From NCBI RefSeq assembly GCF_035982055.1, contig NZ_CP108427.1, positions 2,356,001 to 2,420,000 on the forward strand: a stretch of 64,000 nt of DNA, in the 5' to 3' direction. The DNA comes from Streptomyces sp. NBC_01288 (GTDB taxonomy: Bacteria; Actinomycetota; Actinomycetes; Streptomycetales; Streptomycetaceae). Within the stretch, counting starts at the first letter, position 1, and each line of letters begins with the position of its first letter. The position numbers were made by a program, and so were the translations under genes. This document shows, piece by piece, positions 55,145-63,370 of this stretch. Below the pieces are notes generated by a model. It ran no database searches. It was not told the origin of the DNA and worked only from the letters and a program-made list of their open reading frames with translations.

Positions 55145-55552
55145 TCACTCGCCCTCCGGAGCCAGCCGCAACGAGATGGAGTTGATGCAGTACCGCTGAT
55201 CGGTCGGCGTCGCATACCCCTCGCCCTCGAAGACATGCCCGAGGTGCGACCCGCACCGGGCACACCTCACCTCGGTGCGGACCATGCCGTGCGAGCGGTC
55301 CTGGATCAGTTCGACCGCGTCGGTGTCCTTCGGGTCGTAGAAGCTCGGCCAGCCGCAGTGGGACTCGAACTTCTCGGTGGAGGTGAAGAGTTCGGCGCCA
55401 CAGGCCCGGCAGGAGTAGACGCCCTTCGTCTTGGTGTCGGTGTACTCACCGACGAAGGCGGGCTCCGTGCCGGCCTGCCGCAGCACGGCGTACTCGGCCG
55501 GGTTCAGCTCCGCGCGCCATTCCTCGTCCGGCTTTTCGACGTCGTACGACAT
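55145..55552 (-). CDS. msrB: Peptide-methionine (R)-S-oxide reductase
   Basis: A 135-aa MsrB, full length. It reduces methionine-R-sulfoxide in proteins. Structural zinc is held by CRAC (C48/C51) and CARC (C97/C100); the catalytic cysteine is in QRYCINSISL (C122), with GWPSFYDP and SHLGHVF as family signatures. It converges on the second thaumatin gene 6 bp away; a short GTGACC/GGTCAC stem spans both stops. It lies 13 bp downstream of murC and may be cotranscribed with it. Confidence 0.95.
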   Translation of the reverse strand: MSYDVEKPDEEWRAELNPAEYAVLRQAGTEPAFVGEYTDTKTKGVYSCRACGAELFTSTEKFESHCGWPSFYDPKDTDAVELIQDRSHGMVRTEVRCARCGSHLGHVFEGEGYATPTDQRYCINSISLRLAPEGE

Positions 55553-55565
55553 GCAGCTCAGCCCC

Positions 55566-56954
55566 TTACTTCGCGAGACGGTCCAGGATCCGCGGGCCGA
55601 GGTCTGTCACATCGCCCGCTCCCATGGTGAGAACCAGATCACCGGGCTTCGCCATTCCCGCGACGGCCTCGGGGACGTCCGCCTTGTCGCGGACCGGCGT
55701 CACGTCGGCGCCCGCGGCGCGCGCGGCCTCGATGATCAGGTCACTGGTGATGCCGGGGATCGGGTCCTCGCGGGCCGGGTAGATGTCCAGAACCAGCGAC
55801 GCGTCCGCGAGGGCGAGGGCCTGGCCCATCTCCTTGCCGAGTTCCTGGGTGCGGGAGAAGAGGTGGGGCTGGAAGACGACCAGCAGCCGCGCGGAGGAGG
55901 CCGCCGCGCGCATCGCCTCCAGGTCGGCGGTCATCTCCGTGGGGTGGTGGGCGTACGAGTCGATCACCTGGACGCCGGCCGCCTCGCCCTTGAGCTGGAG
56001 GCGCCGCTTCACGCCCGTGTACGCGGCGAGCGCGGGCGCCAGTTCCGCGGCGGGGATGCCGAGCGCGACGCCGGCGGCGAGGGCCGCGACCGCGTTGCTC
56101 GCGTAGTGGCGGCCGGGGACCGAGACGGTGAAGGTGAGTTCCTCGCCGCCCAGGACCACGGTCACCTCGCTCTTCAGACCCTGTGCGACGACGGACAGGA
56201 TGCGTACGTCGGCGTCCTCCGCCTCGCCGTACGTCACCGTCTTCACGGAGTCGGACACCCGTCGGGTCAGCTCCCGCGCGCCCTCGTGGTCCGCCGAGAT
56301 CACCAGCGTGCCGTCGGGCACGATCCGGTCCGCGAAGGCCTGGAAGGAGTCGTAGATCTCTTCCATGGACGCGTAGTTGGCGTGGTGGTCGAGCTCCACG
56401 TTGAGGACGATCGCGACCTCGGGGGCGTACTTGTGGAAGCTGCGGTCCGATTCGTCGGCCTCGGCGACGAAGATCTCGCCGTCGCCGTGCAGCGCGTTCG
56501 AACCGGGGGCGTCCAGGTCGCCGCCGATCGCGTACGACGGGTCGAGACCCAGCTCGGTCAGGGAGACCGCGAGCATCGACGTCGTGGTGGTCTTGCCGTG
56601 CGTGCCCGCTACGGCGATCGGGCGCAGGCCGTCCATCAGGCGGGCCAGCGCGTCCGAGCGGTGGACGACCGGGATGCCCACCTCGGCCGCGCGGGCCAGC
56701 TCGGGGTTGTCCTTGCGGATCGCCGACGACACGACCACGCAGGTGGCGTCGTCGGCGAGGTGCTCCGCGGCGTGTCCGATGTGCACCGTGGCGCCCAGGG
56801 AGCGCAGGGCGTCGGCGGTCGGGGAGTCCTTGGCGTCGCTGCCCGCGACCTTCGCCCCGCGCTGCGCGAGGATCTTGGCGATCCCCGACATCCCGGCCCC
56901 GCCGATGCCGATGAAGTGCGGTCGGTCCATGGCGGTGGGAAGGCCGGGTGCCAT
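55566..56954 (-). CDS. murC: UDP-N-acetylmuramate-L-alanine ligase
   Basis: A 462-aa Mur ligase that adds the first L-alanine to UDP-MurNAc in peptidoglycan synthesis. The Rossmann-like N terminus is HFIGIGGAGMSGIAK; the ATP P-loop is GTHGKTTTT (117-125), followed by the central-domain AEADESDRSF and DSYAHHPTEM, specific for MurC. ATG 56954 is preceded by GGGAGA; an in-frame reading 69 bp longer adds unconserved residues. It stands alone, away from the main dcw division cluster, as usual for murC in Streptomyces. Confidence 0.95.
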   Translation of the reverse strand: MAPGLPTAMDRPHFIGIGGAGMSGIAKILAQRGAKVAGSDAKDSPTADALRSLGATVHIGHAAEHLADDATCVVVSSAIRKDNPELARAAEVGIPVVHRSDALARLMDGLRPIAVAGTHGKTTTTSMLAVSLTELGLDPSYAIGGDLDAPGSNALHGDGEIFVAEADESDRSFHKYAPEVAIVLNVELDHHANYASMEEIYDSFQAFADRIVPDGTLVISADHEGARELTRRVSDSVKTVTYGEAEDADVRILSVVAQGLKSEVTVVLGGEELTFTVSVPGRHYASNAVAALAAGVALGIPAAELAPALAAYTGVKRRLQLKGEAAGVQVIDSYAHHPTEMTADLEAMRAAASSARLLVVFQPHLFSRTQELGKEMGQALALADASLVLDIYPAREDPIPGITSDLIIEAARAAGADVTPVRDKADVPEAVAGMAKPGDLVLTMGAGDVTDLGPRILDRLAK

Positions 56955-57077
56955 GTGTGTCTCCCTGTGCGTGCGTGCTCGTACGGCTTGATCGCGACTG
57001 GTTCGGCGGACGTTCAGCGGCAAGCCTATGCGGTGCCACTGACAATCACCGACACCCGTCGGCCGTCCCGCCGACCG

Positions 57078-57551
57078 CTACTCCTTGCTGTGCGAGAACA
57101 GCTTCAGCACCGGTACGCCGACCTTGTGACGGGCGCGCGAGGCCCAGTCCCGGTGGAAGAACTCCTCCACGTAGTGGGGATCGGTCAGCACGATCACCTC
57201 GTCCGCGCCGATCTCGTCCACCAGGGTCTTCAGCGCGTCCAGCGGGTGGTCCTCGATGAGCCGCCCCTGCGCCTCGCTGCCGGCCGCGTGCAGGGCCGTC
57301 AGGGACACCTCCAGAGCCTGCGTGCCGAGTGCCGCCGCGTCCTTGCCCTCGGGGGTCTCCCGCTCGTGCGCCGCCTCGTCGAGTTCACCCAGGGCGACGT
57401 CGTCGATGGCCCGCAGCAGGCGGTCCGCCTGGTCGCCGCGGGGCTGGAGCAACACGTGGAAGGAGACGGTCTCGTCACCGTGCAAGGTGGTGACGAACTC
57501 CACGTCGGCGGACGTAAGGGCCTTCTCGATCATCAGTACGCTTGTGAACAC
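57078..57551 (-). CDS. Conserved actinobacterial protein, often mislabelled indole-3-glycerol phosphate synthase
   Basis: A 157-aa protein. GTG 57551 is chosen, with AGAAGGGG six bases upstream. The sequence VLMIEKALTSADVEFVTTLH begins a small alpha/beta fold with a nucleotide-like end GADEVIVLTDPHYVEEFFHR and DWASRARHKVGVPVLKLF, which resembles UspA-type stress proteins more than TrpC: none of the TrpC barrel motifs is present and it is far too short. Database entries often carry the TrpC name for this family; I treat that as unsupported. It lies 123 bp upstream of murC. Confidence 0.65.
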   Translation of the reverse strand: MFTSVLMIEKALTSADVEFVTTLHGDETVSFHVLLQPRGDQADRLLRAIDDVALGELDEAAHERETPEGKDAAALGTQALEVSLTALHAAGSEAQGRLIEDHPLDALKTLVDEIGADEVIVLTDPHYVEEFFHRDWASRARHKVGVPVLKLFSHSKE

Positions 57552-57705
57552 CAGGCGCCCCTTCTCCTTCGAGGACCCGCGGGCCCTCTCTCCTCCGTAG
57601 GCCGTCGAGGCCCTGCGGAAACCATCCTGCCCCGTGATCGCACGGGTACTGCCGGATTTAGTGTGCCCGTCGAAAGACAAACGGAACGGATCATTCCGCC
57701 CGTTC

Positions 57706-58500
57706 TCAGGACCGACGGTAGCGACCGAACAGGAACCCGGCCTCTTCCAGCAGGGACACCAGTTCGAAGCGCTGGGGAACCTTAACCGACGGCCCGCCGG
57801 AGATCCGCTGCGCCTCCCCCGCCACGAGCATCGGCGACAGGGTCAGACACAGCTCGTCGAGCACCCCGGCGGCCACGAACTGCCCCAGCAGCCGCGGCCC
57901 GCCCTCGGTCAGCAACCGGGTGTGCCCCAGTTCGGCGAGCGCCTGTACGGCCCGCGCGGGGTCCACGCCCGCGCCGTCCCCGGCGACCACCACCCGGGCG
58001 CCCGCCTTCTCGGCGGCGGCGACCCGGTCCGGCGCCGCCTGGGCGCCCGTCAGGATGAGCGTCGGCACCAGGGGTGCGGCGAAGAGCGGAAGCGAGAAGT
58101 CGAGGTCGAGGCTCGCGGTGACGACCGCGATCACGGCGGCGGGCCCCTGCCCGGCACGCGTGCGTGCCGCCGCGAACTCCGCACGCGCGCGGGCGGGCCG
58201 GTAGCCCTCCTGGCGTACCGTTTCCGCACCGACGACCACGACATCGGCCAGCGCCCGCAGCGTGCCGAAGATCCGCATGTCCGCGTCGCCGGAGATGGGC
58301 TGCGAGCGCCCCTCGTGCTGACCGGCCCCGTCGAGCGTGGACACCATGTTGGCGCGCAGCCAGGGAGCACTGCCGGCGGGGTAGGCGTACGCCTCCGCCA
58401 GTTCCCCAAGCCCCCACTCCCGGTCCGCCCCACGCGCATCGGGGGCCCCGTTCGAGGCCTGGGCTGCTGTTTCATCCGTCACAGGGAACAGGCGTCGCAT
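57706..58500 (-). CDS. Pyrimidine reductase-family protein (RibD C-terminal domain)
   Basis: A 264-aa protein with the RibD-C/dihydrofolate-reductase-like fold: ANMVSTLDGAGQHEGRSQPI, then SGDADMRIFGTLRALADVVV and VVVGAETVRQEGYR, and C-terminal LLTEGGPRLLGQF. The TEGGP motif binds NADPH in RibD. The deaminase half of RibD is absent. Such stand-alone reductases may act in riboflavin, deazaflavin or unknown pathways. Start ATG 58500; 37 bp from the divergent zapE. Confidence 0.85.
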   Translation of the reverse strand: MRRLFPVTDETAAQASNGAPDARGADREWGLGELAEAYAYPAGSAPWLRANMVSTLDGAGQHEGRSQPISGDADMRIFGTLRALADVVVVGAETVRQEGYRPARARAEFAAARTRAGQGPAAVIAVVTASLDLDFSLPLFAAPLVPTLILTGAQAAPDRVAAAEKAGARVVVAGDGAGVDPARAVQALAELGHTRLLTEGGPRLLGQFVAAGVLDELCLTLSPMLVAGEAQRISGGPSVKVPQRFELVSLLEEAGFLFGRYRRS

Positions 58501-58537
58501 GTCGTGCAGTGTGGCACGCCCCCTAGACTGATGAACC

Positions 58538-59644
58538 GTGTCATCCTCTTCCGCCGCCTCCGGGATCAGCCCGATAGCAGACGCGGCCCCGCTGTCCCTG
58601 TGCACCCGTGAGCCGTACGTCCCCGCGGACCGGCTGGTCGCCGAGATGGTGCCGCCGCCGCGCTTCGACTCGGTGCGCTTCGCCACGTACATCCCGGACC
58701 CGAACCAGCCCAGCCAGACCGAGGCGGTCGGCGTCCTGGAGGCCTTCGCCGCCGGACTCGGCGGGGCGCACTCCGCCGGTACCGCCAAGCGCGGCTTCCT
58801 GGGCTTCGGCAAGGGCAAGTCGGCCAAGACCCCGGCCGGCCCTCGTGGCGTCTATCTCGACGGCGGCTACGGCGTCGGCAAGACCCACCTCCTGGCCTCC
58901 CTCTGGCACGCGACCCCGGCCGAGCCCACGCTCAAGGCCTTCGGGACCTTCGTCGAGTTGACGAACCTGGTCGGCGCGCTCGGCTTCCAGAAGACGGTGC
59001 AGACGCTCTCCGGTCACCGGCTGCTGTGCATCGACGAGTTCGAGCTGGACGACCCGGGCGACACCGTCCTCGTGTCGACCCTGCTCGGCAAGCTGGTCGA
59101 CGCGGGCGTGGCGCTCGCCGCGACCTCCAACACCCTGCCGGGCAAGCTCGGCGAGGGCCGCTTCGCGTCCGTGGACTTCCTGCGCGAGATCCAGGGCCTG
59201 TCCGCGCACTTCCGCTCGCTGCGCATCGACGGCGACGACTACCGCCACCGCGGCCTTCCGGAGGCCCCGGCCCCGTTCTCCGACGAGCAGGTGACGAAGG
59301 CGGCGTACGCGACCCCGGGCGCCTCCCTCGACGACTTCCCGCACCTGCTCGCGCACCTCGCCAAGGTCCACCCCAGCCGCTACGGCGCCCTCACCGACGA
59401 CCTCAAGGCCGTCTGCCTCACCGACGTCCAGCCGATACCCGACCAGTCGACGGCGCTGCGGCTCGTCGTCCTCGCGGACCGGCTCTACGACCGTGAAGTG
59501 CCCGTCCTGGCCTCGGGGTTGCCCTTCGACCGGCTGTTCAGCGAGGAGATGCTGAACGGCGGCTACCGCAAGAAGTACTTCCGCGCGATCTCCCGCCTCA
59601 CCGCGCTGGCCCGGGACGCCAAGGGCCTCGTCAAAACCGCTTAG
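58538..59644 (+). CDS. zapE: Cell division protein ZapE (AFG1-like ATPase)
   Basis: A 368-aa AFG1/ZapE ATPase. Walker A is DGGYGVGKTHLL (K115), Walker B LLCIDEFELDD; the family motif PPRFDSVRFATYIPDP is near the N terminus, and TSNTLPGKLGEGRF is the sensor region. In E. coli ZapE acts at the Z-ring under low oxygen; in actinobacteria the role is less known. Start is GTG 58538; the upstream 37 bp is shared with the divergent RibD-C gene. Confidence 0.92.
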   Translation: MSSSSAASGISPIADAAPLSLCTREPYVPADRLVAEMVPPPRFDSVRFATYIPDPNQPSQTEAVGVLEAFAAGLGGAHSAGTAKRGFLGFGKGKSAKTPAGPRGVYLDGGYGVGKTHLLASLWHATPAEPTLKAFGTFVELTNLVGALGFQKTVQTLSGHRLLCIDEFELDDPGDTVLVSTLLGKLVDAGVALAATSNTLPGKLGEGRFASVDFLREIQGLSAHFRSLRIDGDDYRHRGLPEAPAPFSDEQVTKAAYATPGASLDDFPHLLAHLAKVHPSRYGALTDDLKAVCLTDVQPIPDQSTALRLVVLADRLYDREVPVLASGLPFDRLFSEEMLNGGYRKKYFRAISRLTALARDAKGLVKTA

Positions 59645-59798
59645 TTCACGCCAGCCCAGGCGCGCTTTTCACGCTCTCTTGCATCGGAAACGCTGCGTTA
59701 ACCCTGCAAACAACTTCACCGGGTTACCGTGTTACTTGACCAGCCGTTGACCTGGCCTTGGTCTGTACTAGGAACACGAACGGGCTGAAGGGGGGCGC

Positions 59799-60197
59799 AT
59801 GTTCCGAGGTAAGACGGCTCGGACCGTCGTGACGCTCCTCACTGCCGTCCTGTTCACCCTTCAGTTCTTCGCATCCATGGAATCCTTCGCACCCGCGCAC
59901 ACAGCGCGTCATGCGGAGGCCAAGGCACAGCCCGGGCTCAAGCTCAGCGGCAAGGCCCTGCGTGCCGAGACGATCACGTTCCGCGACTGCGGCGCCTCCG
60001 GGACTCCCACCGTCCCGCTCCGCCTGCGCGACCGATACCGCTCCGCCGACTGCGGACCCGAGACGCCCGAACGCCCGCTCCTGACACAGGATCCGGCCGC
60101 CGTACGCACATCTGTGGCGCCCGGCACGGCGCGGCACCGCACATCGAGATCCTCGGCAGCACACACTCCGGCGGCACTTCAGGTCTTCCGCTGCTGA
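59799..60197 (+). CDS. Small secreted or membrane-anchored protein, function unknown
   Basis: A 132-aa protein with an N-terminal hydrophobic segment (VVTLLTAVLFTLQFFA) after basic residues, then a polar, Arg/Thr/Pro-rich region. There are three cysteines (FRDCGASG, SADCGPE, final C), the last at the very C terminus. GAAGGGGGG precedes the ATG. I do not recognise a domain. Its place 87 bp before the carbonic anhydrase gene, same strand, is the only context. Confidence 0.6.
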   Translation: MFRGKTARTVVTLLTAVLFTLQFFASMESFAPAHTARHAEAKAQPGLKLSGKALRAETITFRDCGASGTPTVPLRLRDRYRSADCGPETPERPLLTQDPAAVRTSVAPGTARHRTSRSSAAHTPAALQVFRC

Positions 60198-60284
60198 GAG
60201 TCCGGCAGGCAGTCAATTCCCCCACGCACACTGTCATGCAAGCCCGACGCGCCCAGAGGGCGCGCCAGGAGGAGCCAACACGCC

Positions 60285-60866
60285 ATGCAGCCCCTCATCG
60301 ACAACGCCCGTACGTTCGGACAACGCCCTGAGGAGTTCGCCAAACTCGCTGAAGGCCAGTCCCCGCAGGTGCTGTTCATCACCTGCTCCGACTCCAGGGT
60401 CGTCCCGGCCCTGATCACGGGCGCCCGCCCCGGCCAGCTCTTCGAGCTGCGCACCGCCGGCAACATCGTCCCGCCGTACGCCTCCGGCAGCCCCACCAGC
60501 GAGGAGGCCACCATCGAGTACGCCGTGGAGGTGCTCGGCGTCCAGGACGTCGTCGTCTGCGGCCACTCCCACTGCGGTGCCGTCGGCGCGCTGGTGCGCG
60601 GCGACGACCTCGCCGCCGTCCCGGCCGTACGCGACTGGCTCGCGCACGCCGCCGACGACCCCGCCCCGAGCGACACGGACGACCCGACGGTCGCCGGGGC
60701 CGTGCAGAACCACGTGCTCGCCCAGTTGCTGCGGCTGCGCTCCTACCCTTGTGTGGAGCGGCGGTTGGCGGACGGACGGCTGCGGGTGCACGGCTGGTAC
60801 TACGAGGTGCACACCGGTGCCGTGCTCGAACACAGCGCGGACACCGACCAGTTCGAGGCCCTGTGA
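60285..60866 (+). CDS. Beta-class carbonic anhydrase
   Basis: A 193-aa enzyme interconverting CO2 and bicarbonate. Zinc ligands are C34 (FITCSDSRV), H94 and C97 (VCGHSHCGAV), with the D36-R38 dyad. Length is normal for the bacterial plant-type clade. GGAGGAG lies upstream of the ATG. Its stop overlaps the SulP gene start (GTGA), so the pair is coupled: transporter and anhydrase likely supply bicarbonate together. Confidence 0.94.
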   Translation: MQPLIDNARTFGQRPEEFAKLAEGQSPQVLFITCSDSRVVPALITGARPGQLFELRTAGNIVPPYASGSPTSEEATIEYAVEVLGVQDVVVCGHSHCGAVGALVRGDDLAAVPAVRDWLAHAADDPAPSDTDDPTVAGAVQNHVLAQLLRLRSYPCVERRLADGRLRVHGWYYEVHTGAVLEHSADTDQFEAL

Positions 60867-62395
60867 GTCGCGCCATGAACCTGAGGAAGAACAAGAAGAA
60901 CAACCCGAAGAAGACCGACGGCACGACCAAGTTCCCTTATCTACGGCAGGACTTCGCGGCCTCGCTCGTGGTGTTCCTGGTCGCGCTCCCGCTCTGCGTG
61001 GGCGTGGCCGTCGCCTCCGGTGTGCCGGCCGAACTCGGCCTGGTCACCGGCATCGTGGGCGGGCTCGTCACCGGATTCATGCGAGGCAGCAGCCTCCAGG
61101 TGTCCGGGCCCGCCGCCGGTCTGACCGTGCTGGTCTTCGAGGCGGTGCGGGAGTACGGGCTGCCCGCCCTCGGAGTCATCGTGCTCACCACCGGTGTCCT
61201 TCAAATCGCCATGGGCGTCCTGAAGTTGGGGCGCTACTTCCGGGCCATCTCGGTCTCGGTCGTCGAGGGCATGCTGGCCGGTATCGGACTCGTGCTGATC
61301 GCCGGGCAGTTGTACTCGGTGGCCGGGGCGAAGGCCCCCGCCTCGGGTCTCGACAAGATAGCCGAGCTGCCCGGCGCGCTCGTCGACGCCGTCGGGAGCA
61401 CGAAGGCACTGGCCTCGCTCACGCTGGGTGCCGCCACCATCGCCGTCCTGGTGCTGTGGAAGCGGATGCCGGCCAAGGTCCGTACGGTGCCGGGTCCGTT
61501 GGCCGCCGTAGGACTGGCGACGCTCTCGGCGCTCGCGTTCGGGCTGCCGGTGGCGACCGTCGAAGTGCAGGGGCTGCTCGGCTCGTTGCAGCCGCCGCCG
61601 CTGAGTGCGTTCGGTGAGCTGGCGCGGGTCGGGGTGCTGGGCACGATCGTCGCGTTCACGTTGATCGCGTCCGCGGAGTCGTTGTTCAGCGCGGCGGCGG
61701 TTGACCGGCTGCACTCCGGTCAACGTACCGAGTACGACAAGGAGTTGGTGGCGCAGGGCGCGGGCAACGCGCTGTGCGGGATGCTCGGCGCGCTGCCGAT
61801 GACCGCGGTGATCGTGCGCAGCGCGGCGAACGTGCAGGCGGGCGCGCGGACCAAGGCGTCCCGGGTGCTGCACGGCGTATGGCTGCTGCTGTTCGCGGCG
61901 CTGCTGCCGAACGTCCTCGCGTACATCCCGATCCCGGCCCTGGCGGGCATCCTCGTGCACGCCGGCGCCAAGCTGATCCCGGTCCGGGAGATCGTGTCGC
62001 TGTGGCGCGAGCACCGGGGCGAGGCGCTGATCCTGGTCGTGACGGCCCTGTCGATCGTCGCGGTCAGCATGTTCGAGGGCGTTCTCATCGGCCTCGCGCT
62101 GGCCGTCGCGAAGACGGCGTGGGAGGCCTCGCACATCAAGCTGGAGGTCGTCGACAAGGGCGCGGGCCCCGTGCAGGCCTACCTGTCGGGCAACGCGACC
62201 TTCCTGCGGCTGCCGAAGATCCTCGACAGCCTGGAGGCGCTCCCCCAGGACCGGCCGGTCGAACTGCACCTCTCCGGCCTGCACCACCTCGACCACGCCT
62301 GCCGTACGGCCCTGGAGAACTGGGCGGAGCGGCACAGCGCGGCCGGTACCGAGCCGGTGAAGATGACAGCAGTGCAGGTCACGGCCGTGAAGTAG
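60863..62395 (+). CDS. SulP-family anion (probable bicarbonate) transporter
   Basis: A 510-aa SulP protein of about 10-12 membrane helices (LVVFLVALPLCVGVAVASGVP starts the first). The C terminus is a short STAS-like segment (PVELHLSGLHHLDHACRTAL). GTG 60863 overlaps the anhydrase stop; ATG 60875 is an alternative. Fusions or operons of SulP with carbonic anhydrase are known for bicarbonate uptake, so bicarbonate is the likely substrate rather than sulfate. A strong terminator follows. Confidence 0.9.
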   Translation: MSRAMNLRKNKKNNPKKTDGTTKFPYLRQDFAASLVVFLVALPLCVGVAVASGVPAELGLVTGIVGGLVTGFMRGSSLQVSGPAAGLTVLVFEAVREYGLPALGVIVLTTGVLQIAMGVLKLGRYFRAISVSVVEGMLAGIGLVLIAGQLYSVAGAKAPASGLDKIAELPGALVDAVGSTKALASLTLGAATIAVLVLWKRMPAKVRTVPGPLAAVGLATLSALAFGLPVATVEVQGLLGSLQPPPLSAFGELARVGVLGTIVAFTLIASAESLFSAAAVDRLHSGQRTEYDKELVAQGAGNALCGMLGALPMTAVIVRSAANVQAGARTKASRVLHGVWLLLFAALLPNVLAYIPIPALAGILVHAGAKLIPVREIVSLWREHRGEALILVVTALSIVAVSMFEGVLIGLALAVAKTAWEASHIKLEVVDKGAGPVQAYLSGNATFLRLPKILDSLEALPQDRPVELHLSGLHHLDHACRTALENWAERHSAAGTEPVKMTAVQVTAVK

Positions 62396-62407
62396 CGGCG
62401 GCGGTGT

Positions 62408-62438
62408 CTGCTCCGGGGCGATCGTGGCCCCGGAGCAG
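62408..62438 (+). terminator. Intrinsic terminator after the carbonic anhydrase-SulP operon
   Basis: An 11-bp stem (TGCTCCGGGG 62409-62418 with CCCCGGAGCA 62428-62437, plus one flanking pair) and a 9-base loop, 12 bp after the SulP stop. It covers the upstream in-frame GTG of the band-7 gene and so argues for the later start. Confidence 0.8.
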
Positions 62439-62495
62439 GCGCCGGGCATACCCTTGCAGGAGCAGATAAAACGGCCTCTCGACGAGGGGGTCAGG

Positions 62496-63299
62496 ATGCT
62501 CCAGGAACTGCTGGTGGCGGGCGCGGCGGCCGGTTCCGCGTGCGTCGTCTACGTGGCTGCGGCGGCCAGGGTCGTCAAGCAGTACGAGCGCGGGGTCGTG
62601 TTCCGCCTCGGGCGGGTGGCCGGCGAGGTGCGGGCACCCGGCTTCACCATGGTCGTCCCGTTCGTGGACCGGCTCCGCAAGGTCAACATGCAGATCGTGA
62701 CGATGCCCATCCCCGCGCAGGAGGGCATCACACGGGACAACGTGACCGTGCGCGTCGACGCGGTGGTCTACTTCAAGGTCGTCAACGCGGCCGACGCGAT
62801 CATCACGGTCGAGGACTACCGCTTCGCGGTCTCGCAGATGGCCCAGACGTCACTGCGGTCGATCATCGGCAAGAGCGACCTCGACGATCTGCTCTCCAGC
62901 CGCGAAAAGCTCAACCAGGGGCTGGAGTTGATGATCGACAGCCCGGCCGTCGGCTGGGGCGTGCAGATCGACCGCGTCGAGATCAAGGACGTCTCCCTCC
63001 CCGAGACGATGAAGCGCTCCATGGCCCGGCAGGCCGAGGCCGACCGTGAGCGGCGGGCCCGGATCATCAACGCGGACGCCGAGTTGCAGGCCTCGAAGAA
63101 GCTGGCGGAGGCCGCCGGGGTGATGTCCGAACAGCCCGCCGCACTCCAACTGCGCCTGCTGCAAACGGTGGTGGCGGTCGCTGCCGAGAAGAACTCGACG
63201 CTCGTGCTCCCCTTCCCGGTGGAGTTGCTGCGCTTCCTGGAACGCGCGCAGCCGCAACAGCCGTCTCCCGTGCCGCCCCCGCCCGCCGTGGACCCGTAG
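62496..63299 (+). CDS. SPFH/band-7 (stomatin/slipin-like) membrane protein
   Basis: A 267-aa protein: N-terminal membrane hairpin (LLVAGAAAGSACVVYVAAAA), then the band-7 domain from VKQYERGVVFRLGRVAGEVR, with RLRKVNMQIVTMP and DAVVYFKVV. The C-terminal coiled-coil arm contains MARQAEADRERRARIINADA. Such proteins oligomerise in lipid microdomains. ATG 62496 is preceded by GAGGGGG; the longer GTG reading starts inside the SulP terminator. The C-terminal tail is Pro/Gln-rich. Confidence 0.9.
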   Translation: MLQELLVAGAAAGSACVVYVAAAARVVKQYERGVVFRLGRVAGEVRAPGFTMVVPFVDRLRKVNMQIVTMPIPAQEGITRDNVTVRVDAVVYFKVVNAADAIITVEDYRFAVSQMAQTSLRSIIGKSDLDDLLSSREKLNQGLELMIDSPAVGWGVQIDRVEIKDVSLPETMKRSMARQAEADRERRARIINADAELQASKKLAEAAGVMSEQPAALQLRLLQTVVAVAAEKNSTLVLPFPVELLRFLERAQPQQPSPVPPPPAVDP

Positions 63300-63370
63300 T
63301 CCCGCCCGCTGACTGGCGGGCACGGCCCCCGCGTCGCAGGATCGAGGGAGCCGACCGGAAGGGGTGCCCC

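Noticed and set aside
62424..62495. GTG 62424 as start of the band-7 gene
   Set aside because: Lies in the loop of the SulP terminator; ATG 62496 has a ribosome site.
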